Source: Neocallimastix lanati (nom. inval.) (Eukaryota; Neocallimastigomycota; Neocallimastigomycetes; Neocallimastigales; Neocallimastigaceae). From it: a stretch of 64,000 nucleotides of DNA. The notes below the pieces were generated by a model, which worked only from the letters and a program-made list of their open reading frames with translations, did no database searches and had not been told where the DNA came from. Both the position numbers and the translations under genes were made by a program. Shown here piece after piece: positions 15,170 through 27,136 of this stretch (position 1 is its first letter; each line of letters begins with the position of its first letter). The stretch lies in NCBI GenBank assembly GCA_016946835.1, contig JACVTC010000032.1, positions 308,001 through 372,000 of the forward strand, written 5' to 3'.

Positions 15170-16274
15170 CTAATGGTTTTACTACGCCAATTTCTAATAT
15201 GAAGATTAATGATTAAATGGTGTAGTCGAATTTGTAGGTTAAAAAGTGGAAAGAGTCTTTTTGTATTATTTCTTTCTTGGTCAATAAAAAAAATATAAGA
15301 ATTTTTTCACATTATTCATGGCCTAAAAAAGCACGCAGATTATCAATGCATAAACACAATAATAAACTTTCTGAAAAGAAATTCAAAAAGTTTTACTGGG
15401 AAAAAAGTTCATATATATACAAGTATTCACATGATTACGATTAGATCAATTAAATACAAGAAGCTTAAATTGTTGTTGTAAAAAAAGATTATTTAATGTC
15501 TATCACTAAAATATGTATATATATATATATTTTTTTTTGGATTGGACAAATTAAATGTGGATTCAAAAATTTGATGTGAAACCTTTTATAAAAAGTAAAT
15601 TGGTATTAGATGATTGCTCAACATGCTGTCTTCATTACGGTGAAAGTAACAGCATACTCAGTTATAAACATTGGATACTTTTATGTCCTAAATTTGAATA
15701 ATTTAGACAAAAATACATTCAATTTATTGATGAAAATTTTATTAATTTATTTTTCTGATGGTTAATGAAAAATCATTGAACATTTCTAATGATAAAGAGG
15801 AAGATTTTGATGATAATATTAATTTTTATTTACTATGTCTCCTTCTTGGTAGAAATGCAGTTATATAAAATCTTAAAAATTGGATCAGAGGAAAGAAGGT
15901 TTTTTTTTTTTTTAATAATATCTTTCAGTTACCTTTCGAAAGAGTCTTCTTTCCGCGATATCAATTTTTTGTAAGGTCTTGCCGAATTATTTACTAATAT
16001 TATGCCTTATGTGATTAGAAATTTTGGTTTTTTTTTTTTTTTTACACTATGATCAATTTGTATACTATTAGACCTACCAATGTCAAGAATGTTGACATCG
16101 AAATGAATAAGGGAAAAAGGAAATTCTGATACAGATTTGAATGATAATTTTTTATCTACATGGAGTTATCATTAATGAATTGGAAGAATTAAAGTCCATT
16201 TCGTTCTCGAAATTCATAATGTAATTTTTTTAATATTAATGTAAATAAAAAAAATTTATATAGTTTATTTTCAT

Positions 16275-16332
<58 letters not shown>

Positions 16333-16375
16333 AAATATAATTAAATAAAGTTTTTTCTTAGTCTAGAAAAAAAAA
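14250..16375 (+). pseudogene. Decayed LINE (non-LTR retrotransposon), copy A, RT deleted
   Basis: This relic keeps pieces of LINE ORF2 in order but in shifting frames. It starts with an endonuclease/exonuclease/phosphatase-like opening (SRIRTFNCINYDG, about 14325-14365). Next come the catalytic-type motif VIVDDFN (near 14885) and a degenerate IDFIVVND...DIPDHLPF block (about 15018-15125). A linker SSNGFTTP follows a poly(A) tract of about 30 bases at about 15139-15168. The reverse transcriptase is absent: sequence jumps to the C-terminal region (HYSWPKKARRLSMHKHN near 15320) and a Cys/His cluster (CSTCCLHY...KHWILLC, about 15615-15690), homologous to CPCCGEDKQSFEHWIFKC in the better copy near 36.8 kb. 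The 3' end has TCATG, about 52 T, AAATAAAGTTTTTTCTTAGTCTA and a short A run. It is not functional. Confidence 0.75.
16275..16328. repeat. Poly(T) tract, about 52 bp, in a LINE 3' tail
   Basis: A long T run that sits between TTTATTTTCATG and the AAATAAAGTTT motif of the tail of LINE copy A. A run of about 42 T occupies the same position in the LINE tail at 41010-41055, so it belongs to the element and not to the insertion site. Confidence 0.8.
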
Positions 16376-16945
16376 AAGTTAAGATATAGGTGTTAAATTT
16401 AAACCTTCAATAAGTAAAAAATAATGGTTTTATTTATTCGTACAGGTGTTTTGCTTGCAATTAGAAATGAACGCTTTCATTTATTCCTATAGGTATTGTA
16501 CTGTCTTTAAGCCCTGTAGTCCAAATATTTATTAAAAAAAAATTTTTTTTTTATTCAAATATAATACATTAAATACACTAAATTTGTTTATAGATTTAAT
16601 CAGATTTTACTTTTTTAAGAAATGGATTTAAAAGTATAATACTACTACAATTGCCATATCAAAGGTGGCAAGAATTAACTGAAAATTGTCCCAAAATGAT
16701 CTTGTAATAAAAAGAGGATCAATTATTTTTTTTTTATACATTGAATAATCGAATGTTTCTTTTTCTTCTTTTTTTTTTTTTAAATTATTTTTTTTAATGT
16801 ATTTATTTCTTCTGGAAGTAAAAAAAAAAAAAAAATAAGAAAATTACTTTTATTTTCTTTCTATTTATTAACTTTAAATTATAAAAATATAAATTAATGT
16901 TATATATATTAATTCTTAATTATAAGCTTTTGGTGTGTTAACTTT
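16376..16945. other. Intergenic, no gene seen
   Basis: A moderately A/T-rich stretch between two repeat blocks. Short patches of higher complexity at 16440-16510 and 16630-16710 may be further repeat debris, but they match no protein I recognise. Confidence 0.5.
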
Positions 16946-17296
<351 letters not shown>

Positions 17297-17447
17297 AGTT
17301 CAAATAAAATCAGAATCAAAATATATATATATATATATATAATACATATATAAATATTAAAGTATTTGTAACTATTATAATTATCTATATTTAATTTTTT
17401 TTATAAAACTTATAAACTAACTATTAAATGAAATCAAGAAAAGAATG

Positions 17448-17486
<39 letters not shown>

Positions 17487-17491
<5 letters not shown>

Positions 17492-18960
17492 CAATTGTAA
17501 TAACTATCTCGGAATTTCATTAATTAATGTAGGTTTAAAAGTTATTTCAAAGGCAATAACTGATAGCATCTCTAAATATACATTTGAGAACAAATTTATT
17601 AGATCAGATCAGTTTTGTTTTTTAATATTAATGAAAAATGTATTACTCTCTATATTTCTATTGGAGAAATCTATCTAAAATGAAAATTTAATAATGTGTT
17701 TACATATATAGCCTTTTTTGGATCATAAAAAAGGCTTATGATTCAGTACTCTTTTTGCATTTTATTTTATTTTTTATTTTTTTTATTTTTTTTTTTAAGA
17801 AACATTTTAACTAAAATTATTTCATCTCGGTATTCATGGTAAAAGTTTTATTTCCTCTTGATCTTTATTCATCCTCTAAAACTAGTGTTCGTTTTCCTTA
17901 TTTACTTTCAGATGAGTTTAATATTCGTTATGGAAGAGTTTTCCTCCCCTTTCTCCTATTTTATTTAATAATATTTATTAATGATGGTTTAGATAACTGT
18001 GATAAATATGGTGTCAGTCACCGAGTTAAAAATTACTGTGGAGATTTATTTGCAGATGATATTTTGTTTTAGTTACTATCAGTAAACTAGTAAAAGAGAA
18101 AATGATATAACTTCTTTGTCATACCTTTAAATGGCATTTCATCCTTGTAAAGGTTATACTAAAAAAAAAAGAAATTCTTTCTATGTATAAATATTCTTGG
18201 ACTTAAGAATCTCATACTCTTTATAAAAGAAAAAAAAAATCATAGTAAGAAATATCAAAAGAGATTAGTGATAGTATTGAAAAATATATTGGTCTAATAT
18301 TACAAAACAGGTTATTAAAGGAACTACCTATGATATTTATAAAAATTTATTCATATAAGAAACTTTATTCAAGGTTAGCTGTAAATAAACCAAGAAAAAA
18401 AAAAAACATAGTCTAAGATTTAATTTGATATTATATTTAAGGTATGGATATAAGTTACCACTATTGCTATTAGAAGTGGTAAAGTTACAAGAAATTGACC
18501 TAAATGTTGTCCATGATGTGGTTAAGATGATCAATCATTTATCTACTGTATATATGAATGCTCCACTTTTTTAATTTAATGTTAGATTGAAATCTCTTGG
18601 TTTCATAAATGACCCTTTTTTTATTTTTTATTTTGTTTGGAAGTAAAATAAGGAAATTACCTTCATTTTCTTCCTGTTCATCTATTTTAGATTATAAAAA
18701 TCAACTTAATGAATATACTTTAATGTTCCTTCTTGGTCGAACTTCAGCATTAGATGAGCTATAATTCAATACTGAGGAACAAAAACATTTGAAGAACCTC
18801 TAATGTTCCTTATATAGTTAGCCTCACGGATTACCTTAACCAATTCTATACAAGTCATTAGTAACATTTTTGAGTTATTCTTTGATTCTCTGATTGATAA
18901 TTATTTCCTTTTATTAAATTTCTCTTTACGACACATTATTATAAATTAAAAAGAAATTTC
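17487..18960 (+). pseudogene. Decayed LINE reverse transcriptase fragment, copy B
   Basis: Homology to LINE ORF2 starts immediately after an (AT)n run. It reads NCNNYLGISLINVGLKVISK (about 17490-17550), then FENKFIRSDQF. A broken counterpart of the palm motif LDLKKAYDSVP follows near 17710-17750. Next are RFPYLLSDEFNIRYGR and the catalytic-type FADD motif (GDLFADDILF, ending about 18069). A degraded Cys/His zinc-finger-like piece follows at 18490-18570, then the C-terminal ORF2 segment at about 18720-18960, which resembles 38225-38460. Numerous stops and frameshifts show it is dead. The upstream part of ORF2 is missing. Confidence 0.8.
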
Positions 18961-19089
18961 TTTAGTTTATTATGATTTTAAAGAAAAATTTTTCATGAAG
19001 TTGAACTTGAGGAAACAAGATGCTCAATTTTCTAATATATATATATATGTATTATTGTATCTAGTATTATTTATATTCAAGAGGAAATG

Positions 19090-19660
19090 AACTGGTTAAG
19101 TCATTGAAGATATTTTCTAAAATTTGTTCATATATTTATCATGAATAAGTATTGAAACTTTTAAGTCATGAAAATAAAATAAAATAAAATTAAAAAAAAA
19201 AAATAACAGAAATTTTTAAAAATACATACATTTTAAAAAATGCAAAAAAATCAAATAATGATGAAAGTATTTTTGAATATACAATAAAAAAAAAATCAAA
19301 ATTTGAAATTTAACAAGATGAAAAAAATCAATTATTAAATAATATAAACAAGAAAATGAATTTAGAAGGAAAAAAGGAGAAGGAAAAATAATAGATGGTA
19401 ATATTGAACTAAATATTTCAGGGAAAGAAGAAAGAATATAAAGATGACGAAAATGAAGAAGATATAGATGAAGAAGATAAAAATGATGATTATAATGGTA
19501 AGAATAATGATAAAATTACCAAAAAGAATATAAGAAATAATAATAAAAAAATCAATTAATATTATAGGTGGTGAATTACTTTTAATAAAAGCCACTTTTA
19601 TCAAATTTAATAATGATGAAAACTTAAATAAAATGAAAGTAAAAATAATAATAATAATAA
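19090..19660 (+). pseudogene. Possible relic of a spliced, acidic protein gene
   Basis: Purine-rich sequence with open stretches resembling exons. One runs from an ATTTCAG at about 19421 through KKKEYKDDENEEDIDEEDKN to a GTAAGA donor near 19498. It could continue after the TATTATAG at about 19567 as GELLLIKATFIKFNNDENLN. Just upstream, MNLEGKKEKEK ends in two stops. The pattern fits an Asp/Glu/Lys-rich gene fragment, but low-complexity A/G-rich DNA can look coding by chance, and I recognise no family. Confidence 0.25.
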
Positions 19661-19708
19661 TAAAAAAAAAAAAAAAAAAAAAAAAAAGAAAATCTTAAAA
19701 TAAAATAA

Positions 19709-19747
<39 letters not shown>

Positions 19748-19804
19748 AAAATCTTATTATAAATAAAATTAAAAATAAAAATAAAAATAAAAATGAAAAA
19801 GAAA

Positions 19805-20075
19805 AGAAATTATTGTCCCTGCTGGACAACCTTACTGAATGTTCAGCATTGGCGTTCTGACATGCATATTATTGCTGAGAATTTTTTAGTATGCTTTTAT
19901 TCGGAGTGCTTCTCTAGTTCCTAATTTCCTTTTGAAGTGAGACTAATATAACCTAAACCAATGATATATGTACTGGCATTCTCGACTGATCTCGAGCCTC
20001 TACACAGCTTCACTACGTTTCGTGTTTGATCTCTTGCTCGTCTTCATTCGCTTCATTTCGTTTAACCATTCGATT
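19805..20075 (-). pseudogene. Inverted relic of the LINE-associated ORF1-like sequence
   Basis: Read on the minus strand, about 19805-19960 closely matches the plus-strand sequence at about 39955-40115. Shared words include CTCAGCAATAATATG, GAGAAGCACTC and GCCAATGCTGAA. The protein equivalent of the better copy is GLGYNGLAPKGNYELEKHSE; the copy here carries a stop after KGN and frame changes. The adjoining part up to 20075 is G+C-richer than its surroundings and may be the rest of the same reading frame, but I could not align it. Confidence 0.7.
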
Positions 20076-20089
20076 GTTTTTATTCATAA

Positions 20090-21300
20090 TATTCAGTGTT
20101 TTTAAGGTTATTTTGCATATATTTTTGATATTTTTTAGCATAAAAGCCGTATTGTTGATATATACTTTAAATCTGGAGCCTTAATTAATAAATATAAATA
20201 TAGCATAGTTTTGTGTAAATGAATCATAAAAACCTATATGTTTATTAACAATCTGGAACCTGTATTATTCAATTAACAAAACAGCTATGAATTAATATAA
20301 ATAACGATAAAAACATATATTGTTAATTAACGATAAAACCTGTATTTTTTATATAAACAATATAGATATATCGATATATATGAACATATATGGTTTTATC
20401 GTTAATATTGGTCAAAACTGCTATGTTGTTCATTTATTTATACACGTTCCAGAAATTAAATAAACAATAAAACAGCTACGAATATATAAATGATAGTGTT
20501 TTTAGCATTTGCAAACCTTGCTAGTTTGAGGATATCTGAGCATGTTTTTGACCATGTTGAACGATCAAAAACATATGTTGTTCAACTAGCTAGGTTTTGC
20601 GTAACTTAGCTATATTTGCACATATATTAATATAACAATATCGCTATATTTTTACATAAACTATTATTATTATTATTATTATTATTGTTATTATTATTAT
20701 TATTATTATTAAAAATATTATTATTATTAATATATGAACAATATTGCAATAATTCCTTTTTTGAACAAAACAGCTATATTTTATCAATAAAACAATGCAA
20801 ATATATCGTTAAATATATACAATCACAGCTATATTGTTCAAGGCATTCAAAATCGAAACAACTATTATCATTCATATTATATCAATATATATATAAACAA
20901 TATGATTGTATGATTGTATTTGTATGCCAAATATATGCATTTTATGTTCAAAAACATCATCATTTAACAACTATGTTTGTATATTTATATTTTGACGATT
21001 ATTGTTGTTAAATGACATACAAATACAATATATCAACATTCTGGAACATATATTAATATATGAACAACATAGGGTTTTGATGCTAAAACTATGCTAAAAA
21101 CATACCCAAAATCATCAAAAAATAAAACAAAAAATAAAACAAAAAATAAAATAAAATAAAAATAAAAAATAAAAATAAAAATAAAATAAAAAACATAATC
21201 AAATATATGCATAGTTTTAGCATAATCATAGCATAAATACACATATATTAACAATATATGCCTATATTATTACGATAAAACCATGTTGTTTATATATAGG
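20090..21300. repeat. Non-coding block of recurring short words
   Basis: For about 1.2 kb, a small vocabulary recurs in both orientations at irregular spacing: CAGCTATATTGTTCA and relatives, ATTAACAATATATG, AACAATAT/ATATTGTT, GATAAAACC, CTGGAACxTxTATT and TAGTTTTAGCATA. There is no open reading frame beyond those created by a TTA tract at about 20665-20710 and an A-rich patch at 21115-21190. It looks like a degenerate satellite or a cluster of tiny palindromic elements. Confidence 0.6.
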
Positions 21301-21719
21301 TAATAAAAATATTAGAAATAAGTTATAATGATGAATGAATGATTTATAAAATCATTTAAATATTTTCTTCTATTTTTTTTTAAAAAAAAAAAAAAAAAAA
21401 AAAATAAAGATCAAGTGGCTTATCCTAATTTATAGTTTATAATCTTGAATAAATTTAAAAATGTAAAATATAAATTTTGGCGCAGCAATTCTATAATTTA
21501 TTATTTTAATTAATTAATTATGAAATATTAATATTAATAAAAAATAAAATTAATCTTAATTAATTAATTATCTAATAATTAATTTATATTTTATTATAAT
21601 TAAAAAATATATGAATATTAATATTAAATGAAATAATAATAAAAATAAAAATAACTATTTAAAAAAAAAAAAGTATTATACATTTATATTTTATTAAATT
21701 ATTTAATCAATTTCGTTTA

Positions 21720-21750
<31 letters not shown>

Positions 21751-21782
21751 TTTTAATTCTTTTTTTATTTCTTTTCTGAAAA

Positions 21783-23258
21783 ATGTCTTCCGCTACTGAT
21801 AACGAAAAATTAAATACTACTGTTATTGATCTTGCTGAACTTCCATTGGAACAACTTCAGGCTGTCAGACAACAAATTGAAGAGGTATAAAATGTTTTAT
21901 TAAACTTTTTAAAATGATTATAATAGATTTCATCATTATATATATATATTTATATATACGTAATTATTATCATTCCTATGGTTTTCATCAATTATATTAT
22001 TACTATCAGAATTAATACATATAAATTAAAATACTGGTTATAAATTATATCATATATTCGTAGTATATAATGTATATTCATTTTTATTGAAAAACTTTAA
22101 TCATAAATTGTTATTTTTATTTTATTTTTTTTATTTTTTTTTATTTTTTTTGTAAAACAAGCAAACAAACAAATAAATAAATCATTTATGAAGTAAACTA
22201 TTATTTTTTTAATTTATTATTTAATGATATGTAATATAAATATTAATATTTTGAATTTAAAAATTTCTTTAATTAAACTAAATTCTATTAAATAACCTAT
22301 ATTAATTTTAATAATTAAATTCATATACTTTATTTAAAATTAGTTTTATTAATAATTTAGTATTATTTATTAATTTCTTGTTAATTTAACTTATATTCAA
22401 TAACAAAAGACATATATTTAAATTTAGATATGAATTTCAATATCATTATTTTATTCATTATCATATTATATTAATAAAATATTCAAATAATATTAATAAA
22501 AATCATTTGAATATATATATATATATATTTTTTTTTATTTTTATTTTTTACTAATAATATGTTTCTTTTTACCTTGCACACACACACATATATATATACA
22601 TTTTATCTTTATAATAATGAAAAAAAATATATATATATATATATATTAGGAAATTCAACATTTAACTGAGTCTTATTCCGCCTTAAAATTAGCTCAAACA
22701 AAGTTCAATACTAACATTGATTGTATTAACACTGTAAAAAAGTTAGAAGATGGTAAATAATTTATAATTAAATTTTAACAAGTAAAAATATGTGGATATA
22801 TATTATTTTTATTAATATTTTTGGAAATAAAAATCAAAAATTCTATTAGATATTAATAAATAAAAGTTACAATTGTAATTAAAATTAATTTATTTTTTTT
22901 TATTAATTTTTAAAAAATAGGTGATAATATTCTTGTTCCACTCACTGTTTCTATATCCTTTTTATATATAAAATTGAATATAAAATACACACACACACAT
23001 AAATATATATTATTTTTAATTTAAAAAAAAAAAAAAAAAAAAAAGTAATAAATTAAGATATATTTTTAATATAATGAACAATTACCTTAACTTTTATTTT
23101 ATTTTTTATTTTTTATTTTTTTCAATTTGAATGCTCTTACTTATATGTTCCAGGTCAATTAGTAAACAAAGATAAATTAATCGTTGATGTTGGTACTGGT
23201 TACTATGTTGAAAAGGTAATAATAATAAAGTATAAAAAAAATAAAAAATGTATTTTCA

Positions 23259-23303
<45 letters not shown>

Positions 23304-23634
23304 ATTTATTATAATAATAATAATGACTATATTTATAAATACATTTTAAAATATTTACAGTTCATTCTTTAATATAAATATATAATTTAACTCTTTAAAT
23401 ATTAAATATACACATATATAATATATATATAGAATTTAGACGATTCTAAGAAATTCTTTGAAAAGAAAAACTCTTTCTTAAAGGATAATTTAGCCAAACT
23501 TCAAAAATCTATTATTAGCAGACAAGATCAAAATAAGGGTAATTTTATTAATTTATAAATATTTATTTATTTATTTTTCTTTTATCTATCAATATATATA
23601 AATTTTCTATTTATTTATTTATTTAATAACAATA

Positions 23635-23674
<40 letters not shown>

Positions 23675-23774
23675 ATTATTATTTTTCTTTCATACTGATA
23701 TATTTTACAAACTAAAAAATAAATAAATAAATAAATAAAAATAAAACTACATTTTACTTATTTAACAACAACAA

Positions 23775-23818
<44 letters not shown>

Positions 23819-23892
23819 TAATAGCTATTATTGAAGTACTACAAGTTAAGTTAAATGAAGCTCAAAAAAAGGATAAAGTCAAAACTAAATAA
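21783..23892 (+). CDS. PFD5: Prefoldin subunit 5 (alpha-class prefoldin)
   Basis: Prefoldin is a hexameric cytosolic chaperone that hands unfolded actin and tubulin to the CCT chaperonin; subunit 5 is one of its two alpha-type subunits. Six exons join in frame to 161 residues: 21783-21884, 22650-22752, 22921-22952, 23141-23215, 23433-23538, 23825-23892. The family signature is visible: an N-terminal coiled coil (DLAELPLEQLQAVRQQIEEE), the hairpin strands ILVPLTVSLYVPGQL and VDVGTGYYVEK, and a C-terminal coiled coil ending in KKDKVKTK. Length matches the usual 150-160 residues. Introns 1, 2, 4 and 5 are GT-AG. Intron 3 (22953-23140) begins ATATCCTTT and ends AC, which restores the conserved VPLTVSLYVPG join and is read as a U12-type intron. 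Intron 5 contains a long A run. The start ATG follows a (TA)n and T-rich leader. Confidence 0.93.
22953..23140 (+). other. Putative U12-type (AT-AC) intron in prefoldin 5
   Basis: The 5' splice site reads ATATCCTTT, the exact U12-type AT-AC consensus. TACCTTAAC at 23083-23091 matches eight of nine bases of the U12 branch-site consensus TTCCTTAAC. The intron ends in AC at 23139-23140. No AG occurs in the roughly 90 bases before the conserved Leu-Tyr-Val-Pro codons; using the first AG after them would delete those residues and, with the nearest GT donor, run into a TAG. The branch-to-acceptor distance of about 50 bases is longer than typical. Confidence 0.8.
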
Positions 23893-24480
23893 TTTTAATA
23901 CCAATAACATATAATTCCTACAAATAATATTAATAATATTATAAGTAATAACAACATCAATATACATTAATATATGAATTTAAGATTTTAACATAAAAAA
24001 AAAAAAAAAAGAATAAATTAATAAATAAAATACTCAAAAAAAAAAAAAGTTAATAGCAATAATATTAATATATAATTAATAATTTGATACTAAAATATTA
24101 TTAATATATAATAAATCATACTTTATAAAATTTTAATATTAAAAATAGTTAAATTTTTTTTTTTATTTTTTCTTTTATTTATTCAACCTACTATTGTATA
24201 AAGTTTAAAAAAAGGAGAGAGAAAAAAAAAAAAAAAAAAAAAAAAAAAACTTGCAAATAAATAAATAAATTATAAAAAATATATATAAGATTATTAATAA
24301 CAAATTTTTTTTTTTTTTTTTTTTGAATCTTTTTTTTATAATTTAGTAATATATGTATTAATATATATTAATTAAAATTGTGTCACTTTGATCAAATATT
24401 TTAAATATATATTTATTTTTAGTTGATGTTATTTATCTAAGTACACATTAATAATATTGATAATAGGGGAAAAAAAAAAT

Positions 24481-24517
<37 letters not shown>

Positions 24518-24539
24518 ATTGTTATAATAAATATTAAAT
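23893..24539. other. Prefoldin 3' flank, A/T-rich, no gene
   Basis: Contains the presumed 3' UTR, poly(A) and poly(T) tracts (for example T runs at about 24306-24323 and 24484-24515). No coding sequence is visible. Confidence 0.6.
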
Positions 24540-24882
24540 GATAAAGTGTATTATATTGTATCATCATGTTAGTAGAACAAAAGGGAATAGTGAATTCTTC
24601 GATACCATTGGTCTTCAGGGTAGTTATAATTGCTTTGAAGTCGTTAAACCAGATTATATCATGAAATTATAATAAGCTCTCTAAATTTCGTAATTTGTGT
24701 CCGCTTCACAAGCCTTAAATGGCTGCTCAAATTCCGCAATGTAAAATGGTGATTCTTGTTCATTTTTCAAGCTGTTCATATTCATATTTTTTTTTTTTTT
24801 TTATTATTTCTGTGGTTAAAATCGTGTTGTAATGTAACTCTTTGTAATTCTTTGATTGTCAAGTTAATTGTTTGATTTTAAT

Positions 24883-24931
<49 letters not shown>

Positions 24932-26640
24932 TATACTACAATCATTTCTTCCTGTTACTTCTACGATAGCGGAATTTTGCTTGTAAAAATCTTTTGAGTT
25001 GATACATTTTTTTGGTATCCAGCTTTTTATATTTTTTTCTGGTTTAGTTCGAGAATTTGTGTTTATTATTTAATTTGAGGAAGAACGCAGATATTGTACT
25101 CAAAAATTTAGTCCAAGATAATACAATATCTCTTTCATTAATATTTTGACGCATAAGTTGGAAGACTTTAAAAAAAAGAAAAAAAAAATTAGATAATAAT
25201 ATAAGCAAATGTATTACAGAAATATTGAATAACACGATATATGTTGAAGGGAAATATGAAGTTGATAAGAATTTTATAATATTTGTTAATCAACATTTTT
25301 CAACAATGGATGGGGACTATGTCTTGCTTTATACTAATTAGTAAGAAACTCAAACTTCTTGTTCAAGGAAATATAGCTGATTCATGTCATATTGATAATT
25401 AGAACGACATTAATAAAAATTTCAATCCATATGGAGAGACAGATAGTTCGTCTAGATTAAACGAACCTCCTTTTGAAGAAGTTGAAAACTATAATTTCGT
25501 TTCTGTTCCAAATATTGCTTATGAAATAGAAATTATTTACAATGATATATATTTATTAAGTACTACTTGAAATCTTTTATGAATTTTTAGAATATAACTT
25601 TAGCTTCAAAGATTTTAATACAAAAACTGAATTGATGAAATATTTATGAAGATTTACAAAACCTTATGACGGTTAGCTGTTATTCCTGGAATTACTAATG
25701 TTAATGAACAGTATAAGTGAGCAGGAACGTTACTGCTCATTCGAAGTTTTTATTCTCAAAGGCTTAATAGATATTCTTATTGGTTTGATTAAAGATACCT
25801 CAGATTATGAAGAAGTTTCTAATTATATAAGAAAGCCGAACTTAATAATATAAAAATAATTTTTGTTCAGAAGTACTGAAGGACAAAAAGGCAAGATATA
25901 TCCAAATATACCAAAACAGTTATTAATACAAATTTTAATATATATAATTTCCAAAAAAAAAAAAAAACACGCAATAACTACGCATATACACAAAGCAATG
26001 GAAAAAGATTAAAAACAAAAACATGGCCTGTATTTAATCTTGAAATTCAAAACCAAACAATTAGTAAAATAATTAATATTGGAATAAGAAACATGATTAG
26101 AGGCCAGCATACCAACATATAGAAAAAATTAATGCAAAAAACCAATAACAATGATTGATATGTAACTTTACCGTCCAAAATTCTCCAAATTATTTCGACT
26201 CTAAAATAATCAATCTGTTATTGAATAAAATCTGAAGCCGAAGGTGTACAACAATCTTGAAACATAGTCTCTAAAAATCACAATAATTTCTTTTGTAACA
26301 CCTAATGGAAGAGTCATTCGTATTCATAAGCCATTTATGTTGTTATGATTCCATCTTTTTAAAATTAATTTATATATTGAGGTTTTGCCTCATTATATCT
26401 CATCGACTGTACATGAGTAAGCAACACAATGTCTAACTTACTATAGTACGCTCTATTAGCCATTTCTTCTTCTTCTAAAAGTAAATACGGCGAATAATCT
26501 GAATCAAAAGTATCACTTACAACCTCTTTCTCATGAGATAGTTATGGTAACTGACTATGTTCCTATGTTCTACGAGAAGTATACAATTTTAGTATGAACA
26601 TCATTTGATTTTTTTCTTTTTTTTTTAAAAGGCTAACACT
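24540..26640. other. Unidentified decayed island of higher G+C
   Basis: This stretch is clearly less A/T-rich than its flanks and has codon-like texture, but no frame stays open beyond about 60 codons on either strand. Readable plus-strand pieces include DTIGLQGSYNCFEVVKPDY (about 24602), NEPPFEEVENYNFVSVPNIA (about 25460) and RYCSFEVFILKGLIDILIGL (about 25728), in different frames. It is most likely the relic of a transposable element or a dead gene. I do not recognise the family and cannot assign a strand with certainty. A poly(T) run of about 42 bases sits at about 24885-24926. Confidence 0.45.
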
Positions 26641-26855
26641 ATCTCTGCACATTATTCTCAATGCGCAAGTATAATTGAAAATTAAAATTCAAATTTAAAT
26701 AAAAAAATATTGATGAAAATTTTTTTTTATTTTTTTGTTTGTATTTAATTTGAAGTAAAATATATCCCTTCCTAAATATTAATGTTCCAAATAGTTTAAA
26801 TCTTTAAATAATTTTTTTTCAATTACATATTATTAATAAATAAATAAATATTTAA

Positions 26856-27136
26856 TAATAGAAAATAATAAATAATAAATAATAAATAATAAATAATAAA
26901 TAATAAATAATAAATAATAAATAATAAATAATAAATAATAAATAATAAATAATAAATAATAAATAATAAATAATAAATAATAAATAATAAATAATAAATA
27001 ATAAATAATAAATAATAAATAATAAATAATAAATAATAAATAATAAATAATAAATAATAAATAATAAATAATAAATAATAAATAAATAATATAATAATAA
27101 TAATAATAAATAATAAATAATAAATAATAAATAAAA
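26856..27136. repeat. AAATAAT heptamer array, about 280 bp
   Basis: Nearly perfect 7 bp units (AAATAAT) for about 210 bp, then degenerating through AAT triplets and back into the heptamer. The same unit recurs at 30951-31245 and, inverted, at 58737-58870. Confidence 0.9.

Noticed and set aside
20685-21254. Open frames of 73-108 codons
   Set aside because: They fall in the recurring-word block and simple repeats, have composition-driven residues, and resemble no protein.
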